This document shows positions 17,128 through 24,711 of a stretch of 51,082 nucleotides of DNA, piece after piece (the stretch's first letter is position 1; every line of letters starts with the position of its first letter). Below the pieces are notes generated by a model, which had not been told where the DNA came from, searched no databases, and saw nothing but the letters and a program-made list of their open reading frames with translations. The position numbers and the translations under genes are program-made. Source of the DNA: an uncultured Lachnospiraceae bacterium (GTDB lineage Bacteria; Bacillota; Clostridia; Lachnospirales; Lachnospiraceae). The stretch lies in NCBI GenBank assembly GCA_900550235.1, contig URRQ01000012.1, forward strand, positions 1 through 51,082. Reading direction: 5' to 3'.

Positions 17128-17736
17128 TTAAAACATCATATATTTTAATGCTTGCTTCAATACATCTTCTACGTCTGTCTCTTCCGTAATTTCTACTTGC
17201 TTTACTGCGCGCAAAGCTTCGGTACTTCCATATCCTAATGCTGTCAAAGCCTGTACAGCATCCGTCTGTATTCCGGAAATTCCTCCTGCCGGAGCAACAA
17301 CCTCTTCTTTATTTTCCGAATAGATCACATCATCCATGCTTAATTTATCTTTCAATTCAATGATCAGTTTCTCTGCAGTCTTTTTCCCAATTCCCGGAGC
17401 TGAACTAATTGCTTTTGCATCACCGGATAATACTGCAAATCGAAGATCATCTGATGATAGCTTTGACAAAATACTTAATCCACCTTTCGGACCAATCCCA
17501 CTCACTCCGATGACTAATTTGAAAATCTTAAGATCATCTTTTGTCAAAAATCCAAATAACTGCATGGCATCTTCCCGTACATTCAAATATGTATGAATAC
17601 GAACTTCTGAACCGATTGCAGGAAGACGTCCCATAGACTGACCCGGCATATAGATTCCATAGCCAACTCCGCCCACGTCTACAATTGCCTTGTCCTCTTC
17701 AATTGATACAAGTTCTCCTCTGATATATGAAATCAT
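17128..17736 (-). CDS. ruvA: Holliday junction branch migration protein RuvA
   Basis: Tetrameric DNA-junction binding partner of RuvB. The 202-residue protein begins MISYIRGELVSIEEDKAIVD (OB domain), continues with two helix-hairpin-helix repeats (GVSGIGPKGGLSILSKL and APGIGKKTAEKLIIELKDK), and ends with the RuvB-binding three-helix domain (AVQALTALGYGSTEALRAV). The start at 17736 is set by AAGGAGAATAAG just upstream; the frame stays open to 17865, but that part overlaps the preceding gene and is not RuvA-like. It follows the Gx gene after 14 bases. Confidence 0.97.
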   Translation of the reverse strand: MISYIRGELVSIEEDKAIVDVGGVGYGIYMPGQSMGRLPAIGSEVRIHTYLNVREDAMQLFGFLTKDDLKIFKLVIGVSGIGPKGGLSILSKLSSDDLRFAVLSGDAKAISSAPGIGKKTAEKLIIELKDKLSMDDVIYSENKEEVVAPAGGISGIQTDAVQALTALGYGSTEALRAVKQVEITEETDVEDVLKQALKYMMF

Positions 17737-17750
17737 CTTATTCTCCTTTT

Positions 17751-18242
17751 TTAAAAGTGTATGCCCACAAGTCGTTTTAACATCTCTTGCGAAATGACTC
17801 CTATGACAACACCTGTAATCACTCCAAATACTAATAAAGCCGGAAGGTAATAGAGTAATTTCCAACTCTCTGTCACTAATATTGCCATCAGTATTTGACC
17901 AATATTGTGAAAAACACCGCCTACAACACTTACTCCGATCACACTAAGTCCTTCTTTACGTTTTGCAAATATCATCATGCTCAGACTGAGAATCCCTCCG
18001 GCCAAACTATATAAAATACTAAACATATTTCCGAATAGAAATCCCGCCAAAATCACCCTTGTAACAGAAAGTAAATATGCCCGCTTGTAATCTGTCTTAT
18101 AAAGGGCAATCACAATGATCAGATTTGCCAAGCCCAGTTTCACTCCCGGTATTCCGATATGAAACGGAATCAAAGATTCTATATAGCTAAAAAGTAATGC
18201 AAGTGCAGTAAACACTCCAAACTGTACTGCCCGTATTTTCAT
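17751..18242 (-). CDS. Gx transporter family / heptaprenyl diphosphate synthase component I-like membrane protein
   Basis: A 163-residue hydrophobic protein with about five helices matching PF07456 (annotated either as heptaprenyl diphosphate synthase component I or as Gx transporter). The glycine-rich IPGVKLGLANLIIVIAL (about residues 31-47) and the GGVFHNIGQILMA segments are the family hallmarks and resemble the S components of ECF vitamin transporters. A transport role for a small precursor is more likely than prenyl synthesis. It is 9 bases after the NusG-II gene; this pair is often found with Rnf-type redox and flavinylation genes, and the rnf operon lies about 1 kb upstream here. Confidence 0.85.
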   Translation of the reverse strand: MKIRAVQFGVFTALALLFSYIESLIPFHIGIPGVKLGLANLIIVIALYKTDYKRAYLLSVTRVILAGFLFGNMFSILYSLAGGILSLSMMIFAKRKEGLSVIGVSVVGGVFHNIGQILMAILVTESWKLLYYLPALLVFGVITGVVIGVISQEMLKRLVGIHF

Positions 18243-18251
18243 CTTCTCCTC

Positions 18252-18608
18252 CTACTTAACTACAGCATCTTCTGCCGATTTCTGTTCTCCCAAAATCGTA
18301 ACGATTACTTTGTTCGGAAGACAGACGATCGTCTCTCCATCTTTTGAGATTGCCTTTTGGTTTACACACAATTTATCAGGACAATCTGCTTCTGTCATAT
18401 CTGCTTTTCCATTTTTTATCACCAAAATATTTGTATCTTGAATCTGAACCGTTTGATCTTGATTCAATTGATAAGTTCCTATTACTTCTCCATCTACAGT
18501 CACTTCAACAATGGAGCCATCTGATTTCCATAATTGTCCAAATGCTATCCATAATATTACTGCTATAGCTAAAACTCCCACAATAACAATATAATCTTTT
18601 TTCTTCAT
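18252..18608 (-). CDS. NusG domain II-containing exported protein
   Basis: A 118-residue protein with one N-terminal membrane anchor (about residues 5-25) and an extracytoplasmic NusG domain II-like fold (PF07009). It shows VEVTVDGEVIGTY near residues 34-46 and the conserved C-terminal CPDKLCVNQKAIS-x-DGETIVCLPNKVIV, including the C-x4-C pair. Despite the name it lacks the NGN and KOW domains and is not a transcription factor. The ATG follows AGAGGTAAATT and the gene has a close promoter (18627-18655). It precedes the Gx gene, ruvA and ruvB in one operon. The biochemical role is unknown. Confidence 0.85.
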   Translation of the reverse strand: MKKKDYIVIVGVLAIAVILWIAFGQLWKSDGSIVEVTVDGEVIGTYQLNQDQTVQIQDTNILVIKNGKADMTEADCPDKLCVNQKAISKDGETIVCLPNKVIVTILGEQKSAEDAVVK

Positions 18609-18626
18609 AATTTACCTCTACCGCAT

Positions 18627-18655
18627 ATTTTAGCACATCAAATGCAAGAATGCAA
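18627..18655 (-). promoter_or_regulatory. Promoter of the NusG-II/Gx/ruvAB operon
   Basis: On the minus strand TTGCAT (18650-18655) and TAAAAT (18627-18632) with a 17-base spacer. The predicted leader before the NusG-II ATG is only about 10-15 bases. Confidence 0.7.
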
Positions 18656-18688
18656 CCAAGTGTTCGATTGTGAAATTCCTTATTAAAA

Positions 18689-18716
18689 AAGGATACCATC
18701 CTCCGATGATATCCTT
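18689..18716 (-). terminator. Terminator after the small membrane protein gene
   Basis: Arms AAGGATA-t-CATC and GATG-g-TATCCTT on the minus strand around a short loop, followed by TTTTTT. It closes the transcript that ends with the gene at 18731-19057 and insulates the next operon. Confidence 0.8.
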
Positions 18717-18730
18717 CATTTTCCTACATT

Positions 18731-19057
18731 TTAATAATAACTATTCATAATAGCCGGCATTAAAGATGCTGATAAGACAGCTCCGATGATCAAGCCTAAA
18801 ACAGCCTGAATCACAAAATAAATCAACCACGCGCGACAATAGTTCTTACGGTTTGGATTTCCACCGTTGTTAAACGCCCATACAAGATATAAAACCACTC
18901 CTACACAAGGAATCATCGTTGCCAAAATCACAAGCAACCATTGTCCAACGCTCATTACATGATTGTCCTGCGAATCATAATTCTGTGACGGCGTATAATT
19001 ATAATCTGTATTATACTCGTATGTATTCTGCTGTTCGTTATTATAATTCTCCTCCAT
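18731..19057 (-). CDS. Small two-helix membrane protein with Asn/Tyr-rich N-terminus
   Basis: No named family is certain. The first 33 residues are a polar Asn/Tyr/Gln-rich tail (starting MEENYNNEQQNTYEYNTDY). Two hydrophobic helices follow, about residues 38-64 (SVGQWLLVILATMIPCVGVV onward) and 76-100, separated by a basic loop NNGGNPNRKNYCRAW. The general plan (disordered polar N-tail, two helices with a GNPNRKNY-like turn) is common among small clostridial membrane proteins. It has its own promoter (19087-19115) and a terminator, so it is monocistronic although it lies directly downstream of the rnf operon. Confidence 0.7.
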   Translation of the reverse strand: MEENYNNEQQNTYEYNTDYNYTPSQNYDSQDNHVMSVGQWLLVILATMIPCVGVVLYLVWAFNNGGNPNRKNYCRAWLIYFVIQAVLGLIIGAVLSASLMPAIMNSYY

Positions 19058-19086
19058 AATATTGCCCTCTCTCTAAATTTTGTCTC

Positions 19087-19115
19087 ATTGTATCATATTT
19101 CCAGATATTTCACAA
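19087..19115 (-). promoter_or_regulatory. Promoter of the two-helix membrane protein gene
   Basis: TTGTGA (19110-19115) and TACAAT (19087-19092) on the minus strand with a 17-base spacer. It overlaps the last codons of the DUF2752 gene. Confidence 0.6.
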
Positions 19116-19551
19116 TAAAACGAAGTAAATTGTTATAATAATATGTCATCGGCGGTTCTACAGGAAAGAAAGCAACCATCCGATATGCGTAATATACTAA
19201 CATCAAAACAAGCAAAACAATCACATATTTCAAAAGACATTTTACTGATTTCTGCATAAAATATCTACGAATCACAGCAATTACACTCAATAAAACAATT
19301 GGATAAATTGCTGCATTCATCTTTAACGCAGCTGTCCATTCTCCCTTCACAAGGTGAAGAGACGCTCTTGTAAGACCACATGCCGGGCAAGGAAACCCTG
19401 TTAAAACTACAAATGGACAGCCATTATGAAAAACAAAGCGAATAACAATCCAATAACATATTGCAGCTACGATCCCATAACGTAATCTTTTGATATCCAG
19501 CCACAACAATTGAAATGCTTTCTTTAACATGTAGTAATAATCTTTTTCGGA
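19093..19551 (-). CDS. DUF2752 membrane protein
   Basis: Small membrane protein of the DUF2752 family, unknown function. The hallmark FPCPACGLTRASLHLVKGEW is present in the middle of the protein, flanked by three or four hydrophobic helices. The start is uncertain: the frame is open to 19584, but the upstream part overlaps rnfB. Met codons at 19551 and 19530 both lie inside the rnfB end (rnfB stops at 19524), and none has a clear ribosome binding site, suggesting translation coupled to rnfB. The CxxCG pair could bind a metal or be redox active; that is inference. It is probably the last gene of the rnf operon. Confidence 0.75.
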   Translation of the reverse strand, partial: SEKDYYYMLKKAFQLLWLDIKRLRYGIVAAICYWIVIRFVFHNGCPFVVLTGFPCPACGLTRASLHLVKGEWTAALKMNAAIYPIVLLSVIAVIRRYFMQKSVKCLLKYVIVLLVLMLVYYAYRMVAFFPVEPPMTYYYNNLLRFIVKYLEI

Positions 19552-20321
19552 CATTTTAAAGCACATGCACCGCAATCTGTACATTTTGAAAGATCGATCC
19601 GCGCAAGATTATCCTCGAAAATAATTGCGTCGTTTCCGCAGACTCTTTCGCACATTCTACATCCAATACAACCTGCTTTACAAGCAAATGTCACTTTTTT
19701 TCCTTTATCTTTTGAATTACATTGTACCAATGTTTTTTGCTCATATGGTACAAGCTCAATTAATTTCTTCGGACAAGCAGCTACACATTTTCCACACGCT
19801 TTACACGCCTCTTTATCTACCACTGCCACCCCGTCTACAATATGAATTGCATCGAACGGACAAGCCTTGACACAAGTACCGTATCCTAGACAACCGTAAT
19901 TACATGATTTCGGTCCTCCGTTTTGAACCATATTAACCATTGTACAGTCTTCAATTCCTGTATAGTTATAATTTTGACTTGTCTTTTCACAAGTTCCTGC
20001 ACATTTTACAAACGCCGTCATACGGACAGAGTCTCCTGCTTCCTGTCCCATGATCGCTGCGATTTTCTCTGCTACCGGAGCTCCGCCAACCGGACAACCG
20101 CTAACTTCTGCTTCGCCTTTTACAATAGCCGCAGCAAGACCGGAACAACCTGCATAGCCGCAACCACCGCAATTATTTCCCGGAAGAACGCCAGTAATCG
20201 CTTCTTCCCTTTCATCTACTTCTACCGCAAATTTTTTGCCCGCAATTCCAAGAAAGGCTCCGATAAATAATCCTGTACCACCTACAATGCAGGCTGCCAT
20301 TATAATCCCTGTTACACTCAT
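19524..20321 (-). CDS. rnfB: Rnf complex subunit RnfB (multi-cluster ferredoxin)
   Basis: RnfB accepts electrons from ferredoxin for the Na+/H+-pumping ferredoxin:NAD oxidoreductase. The 265 residues have an N-terminal membrane helix (about 5-27), the four-cysteine domain CGGCGYAGCSG (about 50-60), a second cysteine region with CAGTCEKT, then four ferredoxin-type motifs: CLGYGTCVKACPFDA, ACKACGKCVAACP, CIGCRMCERVCGNDA and CTDCGACALKCP. That allows about six iron-sulfur clusters, the clostridial long form. The ATG follows AGGAGGCAGAGGAAT, 13 bases after rnfA. Confidence 0.96.
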   Translation of the reverse strand: MSVTGIIMAACIVGGTGLFIGAFLGIAGKKFAVEVDEREEAITGVLPGNNCGGCGYAGCSGLAAAIVKGEAEVSGCPVGGAPVAEKIAAIMGQEAGDSVRMTAFVKCAGTCEKTSQNYNYTGIEDCTMVNMVQNGGPKSCNYGCLGYGTCVKACPFDAIHIVDGVAVVDKEACKACGKCVAACPKKLIELVPYEQKTLVQCNSKDKGKKVTFACKAGCIGCRMCERVCGNDAIIFEDNLARIDLSKCTDCGACALKCPKKIITTC

Positions 20322-20334
20322 ATTCCTCTGCCTC

Positions 20335-20910
20335 CTAAATCAATCCTGAGAATCCAAAGAATGCGATCGCCATCAATGCTGCAGAAATCAATACGATCGG
20401 AGTACCTTTGAAACATGCCGGTACATCATTATATTCTGTCTTCTCACGAATTCCTGCCATAATTACAATGGCAATCGTAAATCCAAGCGCCGTTCCTGCT
20501 CCATTGATCACACTCTGTAAAAGATTGTATTCTTTTTGCACGTTTGTAAGCGCCACACCAAGTACTGCACAGTTTGTTGTAATCAATGGAAGATATACAC
20601 CAAGCGCATTGTATAATGGCGGCATCGCTTTCTTTAAGAACATCTCGACAAACTGAACAAGCGCTGCAATAACAAGAATAAATACAATCGTCTGTAAATA
20701 TTCAAAATGTAACGGAGCTAATATAAACTTATAGATCAGTCCAGTAACAAAGGAAGATATCGTAATTACGAAAACAACTGCTCCACCCATACCGGCTGCT
20801 GTCTCTACTTTTTTAGAAACACCGAGGAACGGACAGATTCCTAAGAACTGACTAAGTACAACGTTATTTACAAGTGCAGAACCAACTGCAATAATGAATA
20901 ATTCCTTCAT
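20335..20910 (-). CDS. rnfA: Rnf complex subunit RnfA
   Basis: Integral membrane subunit of the Rnf complex, homologous to NqrE; together with RnfE it forms the inverted-repeat membrane core that carries a [2Fe-2S] centre. The 191 residues make six helices. The conserved cysteine segments are SQFLGICPFLGVSKK (about 20-34) and LITTNCAVLGVAL (about 108-120), one from each half. Length is standard. The start follows AGGAGGGACGAAG. It lies 11 bases after rnfE in rnfCDGEAB order. Confidence 0.96.
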   Translation of the reverse strand: MKELFIIAVGSALVNNVVLSQFLGICPFLGVSKKVETAAGMGGAVVFVITISSFVTGLIYKFILAPLHFEYLQTIVFILVIAALVQFVEMFLKKAMPPLYNALGVYLPLITTNCAVLGVALTNVQKEYNLLQSVINGAGTALGFTIAIVIMAGIREKTEYNDVPACFKGTPIVLISAALMAIAFFGFSGLI

Positions 20911-20921
20911 CTTCGTCCCTC

Positions 20922-21629
20922 CTATTTCTCTTCATTTCCTGTTGGAAATACTTTTCCGCTACATGCTGTATTTCCACAACTTGCACAACCTTCTCCGCAT
21001 CCTGCAGGAGCTGGTTTTGCTTCATTTCCTTTTTTCGCCATATTGGCTTTTACTTTATTCTGAATCGCAACAAGGAATGCAAGTACAAGAAATGCACCCG
21101 GTGCAAGAATAAAGATTGTAACCGGTTCATAAGAAGCCGGCATTACACGCATTCCAAAGATCTCGCCTGCTCCGATCACTTCACGAACAATACCAATAGA
21201 TGTAAGTCCTACTGTAAATCCAAGTCCCATACCAATTCCGTCAAAGATAGATGGTAATACCGGATTCTTGGACGCATAACTTTCTGCTCTTCCAAGAATG
21301 ATACAGTTTACAACGATAAGCGGAATATAAAGTCCCAAAGAATCATACAAACTTGGAAGGAATCCTTCTAATAAAAATTGTACAATCGTTACAAATGATG
21401 CAACAACTACGATAAAGGCGGGCATTCTGACAGAATCCGGAATTATCTTTCTCAACATGGAAATTAACATATTGGACATAACAAGTACGACTGTAGTTGT
21501 AAGTCCCATTCCTACACCATTCATTGCAGACGTTGTAACCGCCAAAGTCGGACACATACCAAGCATAAGGACAAAGGTAGGGTTCTCTTTTACAAGACCA
21601 TTAAAAAGTCTTTCTGCACATTTATTCAT
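20922..21629 (-). CDS. rnfE: Rnf complex subunit RnfE with cysteine-rich C-terminal tail
   Basis: Membrane subunit homologous to NqrD and paralogous to RnfA. The core has the equivalent cysteine segments VLMLGMCPTLAVTTS (about 20-34) and IPLIVVNCIILGRAES (about 101-116) within six helices. After the last helix the protein carries a tail of about 40 residues with four cysteines at 211, 215, 218 and 223 (GCGEGCASCGNTACSG). The compact RnfE/NqrD core lacks such a tail. The start overlaps the rnfG end by 8 bases and has GGAGG upstream. Confidence 0.95.
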   Translation of the reverse strand: MNKCAERLFNGLVKENPTFVLMLGMCPTLAVTTSAMNGVGMGLTTTVVLVMSNMLISMLRKIIPDSVRMPAFIVVVASFVTIVQFLLEGFLPSLYDSLGLYIPLIVVNCIILGRAESYASKNPVLPSIFDGIGMGLGFTVGLTSIGIVREVIGAGEIFGMRVMPASYEPVTIFILAPGAFLVLAFLVAIQNKVKANMAKKGNEAKPAPAGCGEGCASCGNTACSGKVFPTGNEEK

Positions 21630-22230
21630 TCACACTACCTCCTAACACATTTTGATAATATGCAAGCCCGGCATTTACCGCACTTGTAACCGCTCTGGAT
21701 GTAATTGTCGCTCCACTTAAAGCATCTACATTTCCAGATGGATCATCTTTTTTCACAACAAATTTTTCTGTCTGTACGTTGCTAAACTGTTTTTTAAATG
21801 TTGGTTCTGTTGCATTCATACCAAGTCCGGCTGTTTCACTAATCGATAAAATTTCGATGCCAGATACTGTACCATCACTCAAAATTCCAACTGAAAGTTC
21901 AATTTCACCGCCATATCCTTCTTTTGATGCGGTAGTAACAACATATCCCACTTGCTCTCCGTTATTGTCAAGAGCAGTAGCTGAGCTTTTTACATAACAG
22001 CCGGAAACTCCTGCTGATTGCAATGCTTCTTCTGCTTTCGCTTCGTCAAAAGATTCTTCATCTTGAAATTCTGCTGCTTCCGGCAATACTTTTTTATAAG
22101 CTTCCTGTTTTGCACTTTCCTGAGATACACGAATCGGCTCTTTTGTTACTTCATAGACAAGACCAAGAAGCATTCCCGATACCAATGTTATGGCTGTAAG
22201 AATCGCAGCGTTTTTTACAATTTTATTCAT
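21622..22230 (-). CDS. rnfG: Rnf complex subunit RnfG (covalent FMN)
   Basis: Peripheral flavoprotein subunit on the outer face of the membrane. It has an N-terminal anchor helix (about 8-28) and an FMN-binding domain ending with DALSGATITSRAVTSAVN (about 167-184); the threonine in SGAT is the site where ApbE-type transferase attaches FMN. SISETAGLGMNA precedes it as usual. No apbE gene is in the window, so flavin transfer must come from elsewhere. 202 residues, normal length; the start overlaps the rnfD stop. Confidence 0.95.
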   Translation of the reverse strand: MNKIVKNAAILTAITLVSGMLLGLVYEVTKEPIRVSQESAKQEAYKKVLPEAAEFQDEESFDEAKAEEALQSAGVSGCYVKSSATALDNNGEQVGYVVTTASKEGYGGEIELSVGILSDGTVSGIEILSISETAGLGMNATEPTFKKQFSNVQTEKFVVKKDDPSGNVDALSGATITSRAVTSAVNAGLAYYQNVLGGSVNE

Positions 22231-23162
22231 TATCGCTCGCCTCCTTTGCCAAATGGTTTTGGAAGAGTCATTTTTTCAATCAACGGTACAAGAAGGTTAC
22301 TGAAGATGATTGCATAAGAAACTCCTTCTGCAGATCCTCCAAACAATCTGAATAACCCTGTCAAAATTCCAAGACACATTCCATATACTATCTGCCCTGT
22401 CTTTGTGATCGGAGAGGTTACATAATCTGTTGCCATGAACCATGCTCCAAGCATAAGACCACCTCCACCAAGGTGAGCAATAATATACTCTGTATCAAAT
22501 CCGTGTCCTCCAAAAATTGTGATAAAAATCACAAATGTTACAAGATATGTACCCGGAATACGAAGATCGATCACTCCCATCAATATAAGAAACATGGCGC
22601 CGATCACAATCGCAATCATAGATGTTTCTCCAATTGTTCCGGCAATATTACCAATTAACATATCCCAAGCATTCACACTCTCTCCTGCTTTCAAAGCTGC
22701 AAGAGGTGTTGGACTTACCACAGCATCCTGGTATACGAATGTTGTCATTCTTCCTGTAAAAGAAATCAAAAGAAAACATCTTGCACCAAGAGCAGGGTTC
22801 ATAAAGTTCTGGCCAAGTCCACCAAATAACTGTTTTACGATCAAAATCGCAAACACACTTCCTAACACGCACATCCACCATGGTGCGGTAGGCGGTAAGT
22901 TCAATGCAAGCAAAAGTCCTGTCACAGCGGCGCTGTAATCACCAATTGTAACTTTTTTGCCCATAAGTTTCTCATAAATCCATTCTGTCAGCACTGCGGA
23001 AGCTGTTGTTACAACAACCACCATCAGCGCCTGCATCCCAAAATTATAGATTCCAAATCCTGTAGCAGGAAGCAACGCAATCAAAACATATAACATAATA
23101 TTACTTGTTGTTGCTTTGGAACGTATATGTGGGGAAGACGATACATTGTAGTTTTCGTTCAC
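22230..23162 (-). CDS. rnfD: Rnf complex subunit RnfD
   Basis: Polytopic membrane subunit, homologous to NqrB, with about nine helices and a covalently bound FMN on the threonine of VVSPTPLAALKAGES (about residue 155). The N-terminus NVSSSPHIRSKATTSNIM is typical for RnfD. I place the start at GTG 23162, 7 bases after AGGTGAC; an in-frame GTG at 23171 has a weaker site and would add only three residues. Residues GQNFMNPALGARCFLL match the family. The gene is followed without gap by rnfG. Confidence 0.95.
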   Translation of the reverse strand: MNENYNVSSSPHIRSKATTSNIMLYVLIALLPATGFGIYNFGMQALMVVVVTTASAVLTEWIYEKLMGKKVTIGDYSAAVTGLLLALNLPPTAPWWMCVLGSVFAILIVKQLFGGLGQNFMNPALGARCFLLISFTGRMTTFVYQDAVVSPTPLAALKAGESVNAWDMLIGNIAGTIGETSMIAIVIGAMFLILMGVIDLRIPGTYLVTFVIFITIFGGHGFDTEYIIAHLGGGGLMLGAWFMATDYVTSPITKTGQIVYGMCLGILTGLFRLFGGSAEGVSYAIIFSNLLVPLIEKMTLPKPFGKGGER

Positions 23163-23179
23163 TTTTGTCACCTCATCCT

Positions 23180-24496
23180 TTATTTCTTTCTATGTGATAA
23201 TGCAATCTTTCTCATTACTCCGATGGATTGCTTTAACTGACGTTTTGCCGGACATACATAGCTGCATGATCCACATTCCACACATTCCAATCCTTCCATC
23301 TTCTTAAATCCTTCTTCATCATGATGTTCTGCAAGATCTGCAAGTCTCGAAGGAATCAGGCGGCTTGGACAGGCATCTACACATCTTCCACAATTGATAC
23401 ATGCAGATGGCGCACAGGCAGCTACTTCATCTTTTGTAAATCCAAGAATAGATGACGACGTCTTTGTAATCGGTGCATCTAATGTAAACATGGCAAATCC
23501 CATCATCGGACCTCCGGAAATCACTTTTTCCGGTGCTGTTTTAAATCCTCCGGCAGCTTCAATCAATACATGATGATTCGTTCCAAATGGAACTTTGAAG
23601 TTCCCCGGATTTGCTACTGCATCTCCACTTACAGTAACGACTCTTTCAATGACAGGCTTTCCTTCTACAACTGCTGTGTGAATCGCGATCATAGTCTCCA
23701 CATTATCAACAATACAGCCTGCATCTGCAGGAAGCATCGTAGAATTGATTGCTCTCTTTGTCGTTGCATAGATCAACTGACGTTCCGCACCTTGTGGATA
23801 CTTTGTTTTTAAAGCTTTTACTTCCATGCGTGGTTCATTTTCTGTAAGTTTTCTCAATTTCTCGATACAATCCGGCTTATTGTCCTCTACTGCAAAAATC
23901 CCTTTTGCCTGGTCAAAAAGAGAAAGCACTACACGCATACCGCTGACCAATTCCTCTGTATGTTCCAACATTCTTCTATAATCCGCAGTAATGTATGGTT
24001 CGCATTCTGCACAGTTTGCGATAATATAATCAATCTTCTCCGGTTCCTTTGGAGATAATTTCACATGTGTTGGGAATCCGGCTCCACCCATACCTACGAT
24101 TCCGGCATCGCTGATACGCTTCTTAATCTCCTCCTTTGTCATCTCGTCCAAAGGTTTTACTTCTTCATACTCTGCTTCTTTGTACAATCCATCGTTTTCA
24201 ATAATAATAGAACGTACTTTTGATCCTGTTGGATTGAATCTCATTTCAATACTTTTTACTGTACCTGACACAGAAGAATAAATTGGAGCAGATACGAAGC
24301 CTCCTGCTTCTGCAATTTTTTGTCCCCTCAAAACATACTCATCCGGTTCTACAATCGGACTTGCTGGAGCTCCTATATGCTGGGAAAGAGGAAATACAAG
24401 TTCTTCTCCCGGCAAAAGAGGTTTGATTGGGCTATCCTTTGAAAGTTTTTTCCCGTCGTTTGGATGAATACCACCTTTAAATGTTAGAAGTCCCAT
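23180..24496 (-). CDS. rnfC: Rnf complex subunit RnfC (NADH-binding)
   Basis: First gene of the operon and the peripheral NADH-site subunit. The 438 residues contain an N-terminal biotinyl/barrel-like region (GGIHPNDGKKLS, PASPIVEPDEYVLRGQKI), the NADH/FMN fold with GGAGFPTHVKL and NCAECEPYITADYRRM, the SLBB region, and two [4Fe-4S] motifs CINCGRCVDACP and CVECGSCSYVCP near residues 370-415. Length is the normal short clostridial form. The ATG follows AAGGAAGAGAAGAA. Confidence 0.96.
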   Translation of the reverse strand: MGLLTFKGGIHPNDGKKLSKDSPIKPLLPGEELVFPLSQHIGAPASPIVEPDEYVLRGQKIAEAGGFVSAPIYSSVSGTVKSIEMRFNPTGSKVRSIIIENDGLYKEAEYEEVKPLDEMTKEEIKKRISDAGIVGMGGAGFPTHVKLSPKEPEKIDYIIANCAECEPYITADYRRMLEHTEELVSGMRVVLSLFDQAKGIFAVEDNKPDCIEKLRKLTENEPRMEVKALKTKYPQGAERQLIYATTKRAINSTMLPADAGCIVDNVETMIAIHTAVVEGKPVIERVVTVSGDAVANPGNFKVPFGTNHHVLIEAAGGFKTAPEKVISGGPMMGFAMFTLDAPITKTSSSILGFTKDEVAACAPSACINCGRCVDACPSRLIPSRLADLAEHHDEEGFKKMEGLECVECGSCSYVCPAKRQLKQSIGVMRKIALSHRKK

Positions 24497-24672
24497 TTCT
24501 CTTCTTCTCTTCCTTTCTTTATGATAATTTTCTATATATTTTTTATATATTTCCTACCTTATATATCATACTAGAATTCGTTCTACTTTTCTACAAAACA
24601 TGCATTATTTTTTGTACATTTTAGCGTACAGCTTGATGTTTTTTTAACACATTTATGGCATTTTTTTCACAA
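24497..24672 (-). promoter_or_regulatory. Upstream region of the rnf operon
   Basis: AT-rich region that must hold the rnf promoter. A TATGAT box (minus strand, near 24561-24566) has no good -35 at 17 bases, so I do not call a promoter with confidence. A short inverted repeat TGTAC-8 bases-GTACA lies near 24617-24634. I found no match to the Rex operator pattern (TTGTTAA-N4-TTAACAA). Confidence 0.35.
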
Positions 24673-24701
24673 AAAAATAGAGGCTCATCGCCTCTATTTT
24701 T
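24673..24701. terminator. Terminator downstream of rpsA
   Basis: Perfect 12-bp stem AAAAATAGAGGC / GCCTCTATTTTT with a 5-base loop, 10 bases after the rpsA stop; T runs on both strands. Confidence 0.92.
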
Positions 24702-24711
24702 AATATACTTC

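Noticed and set aside
17737..17865. Upstream extension of ruvA by 43 codons
   Set aside because: It overlaps the Gx gene out of frame, is not RuvA-like, and a strong ribosome binding site marks the start at 17736.
24497..24711. Rex operator or riboswitch upstream of rnfC
   Set aside because: No match to the Rex palindrome; only short inverted repeats and A/T runs.
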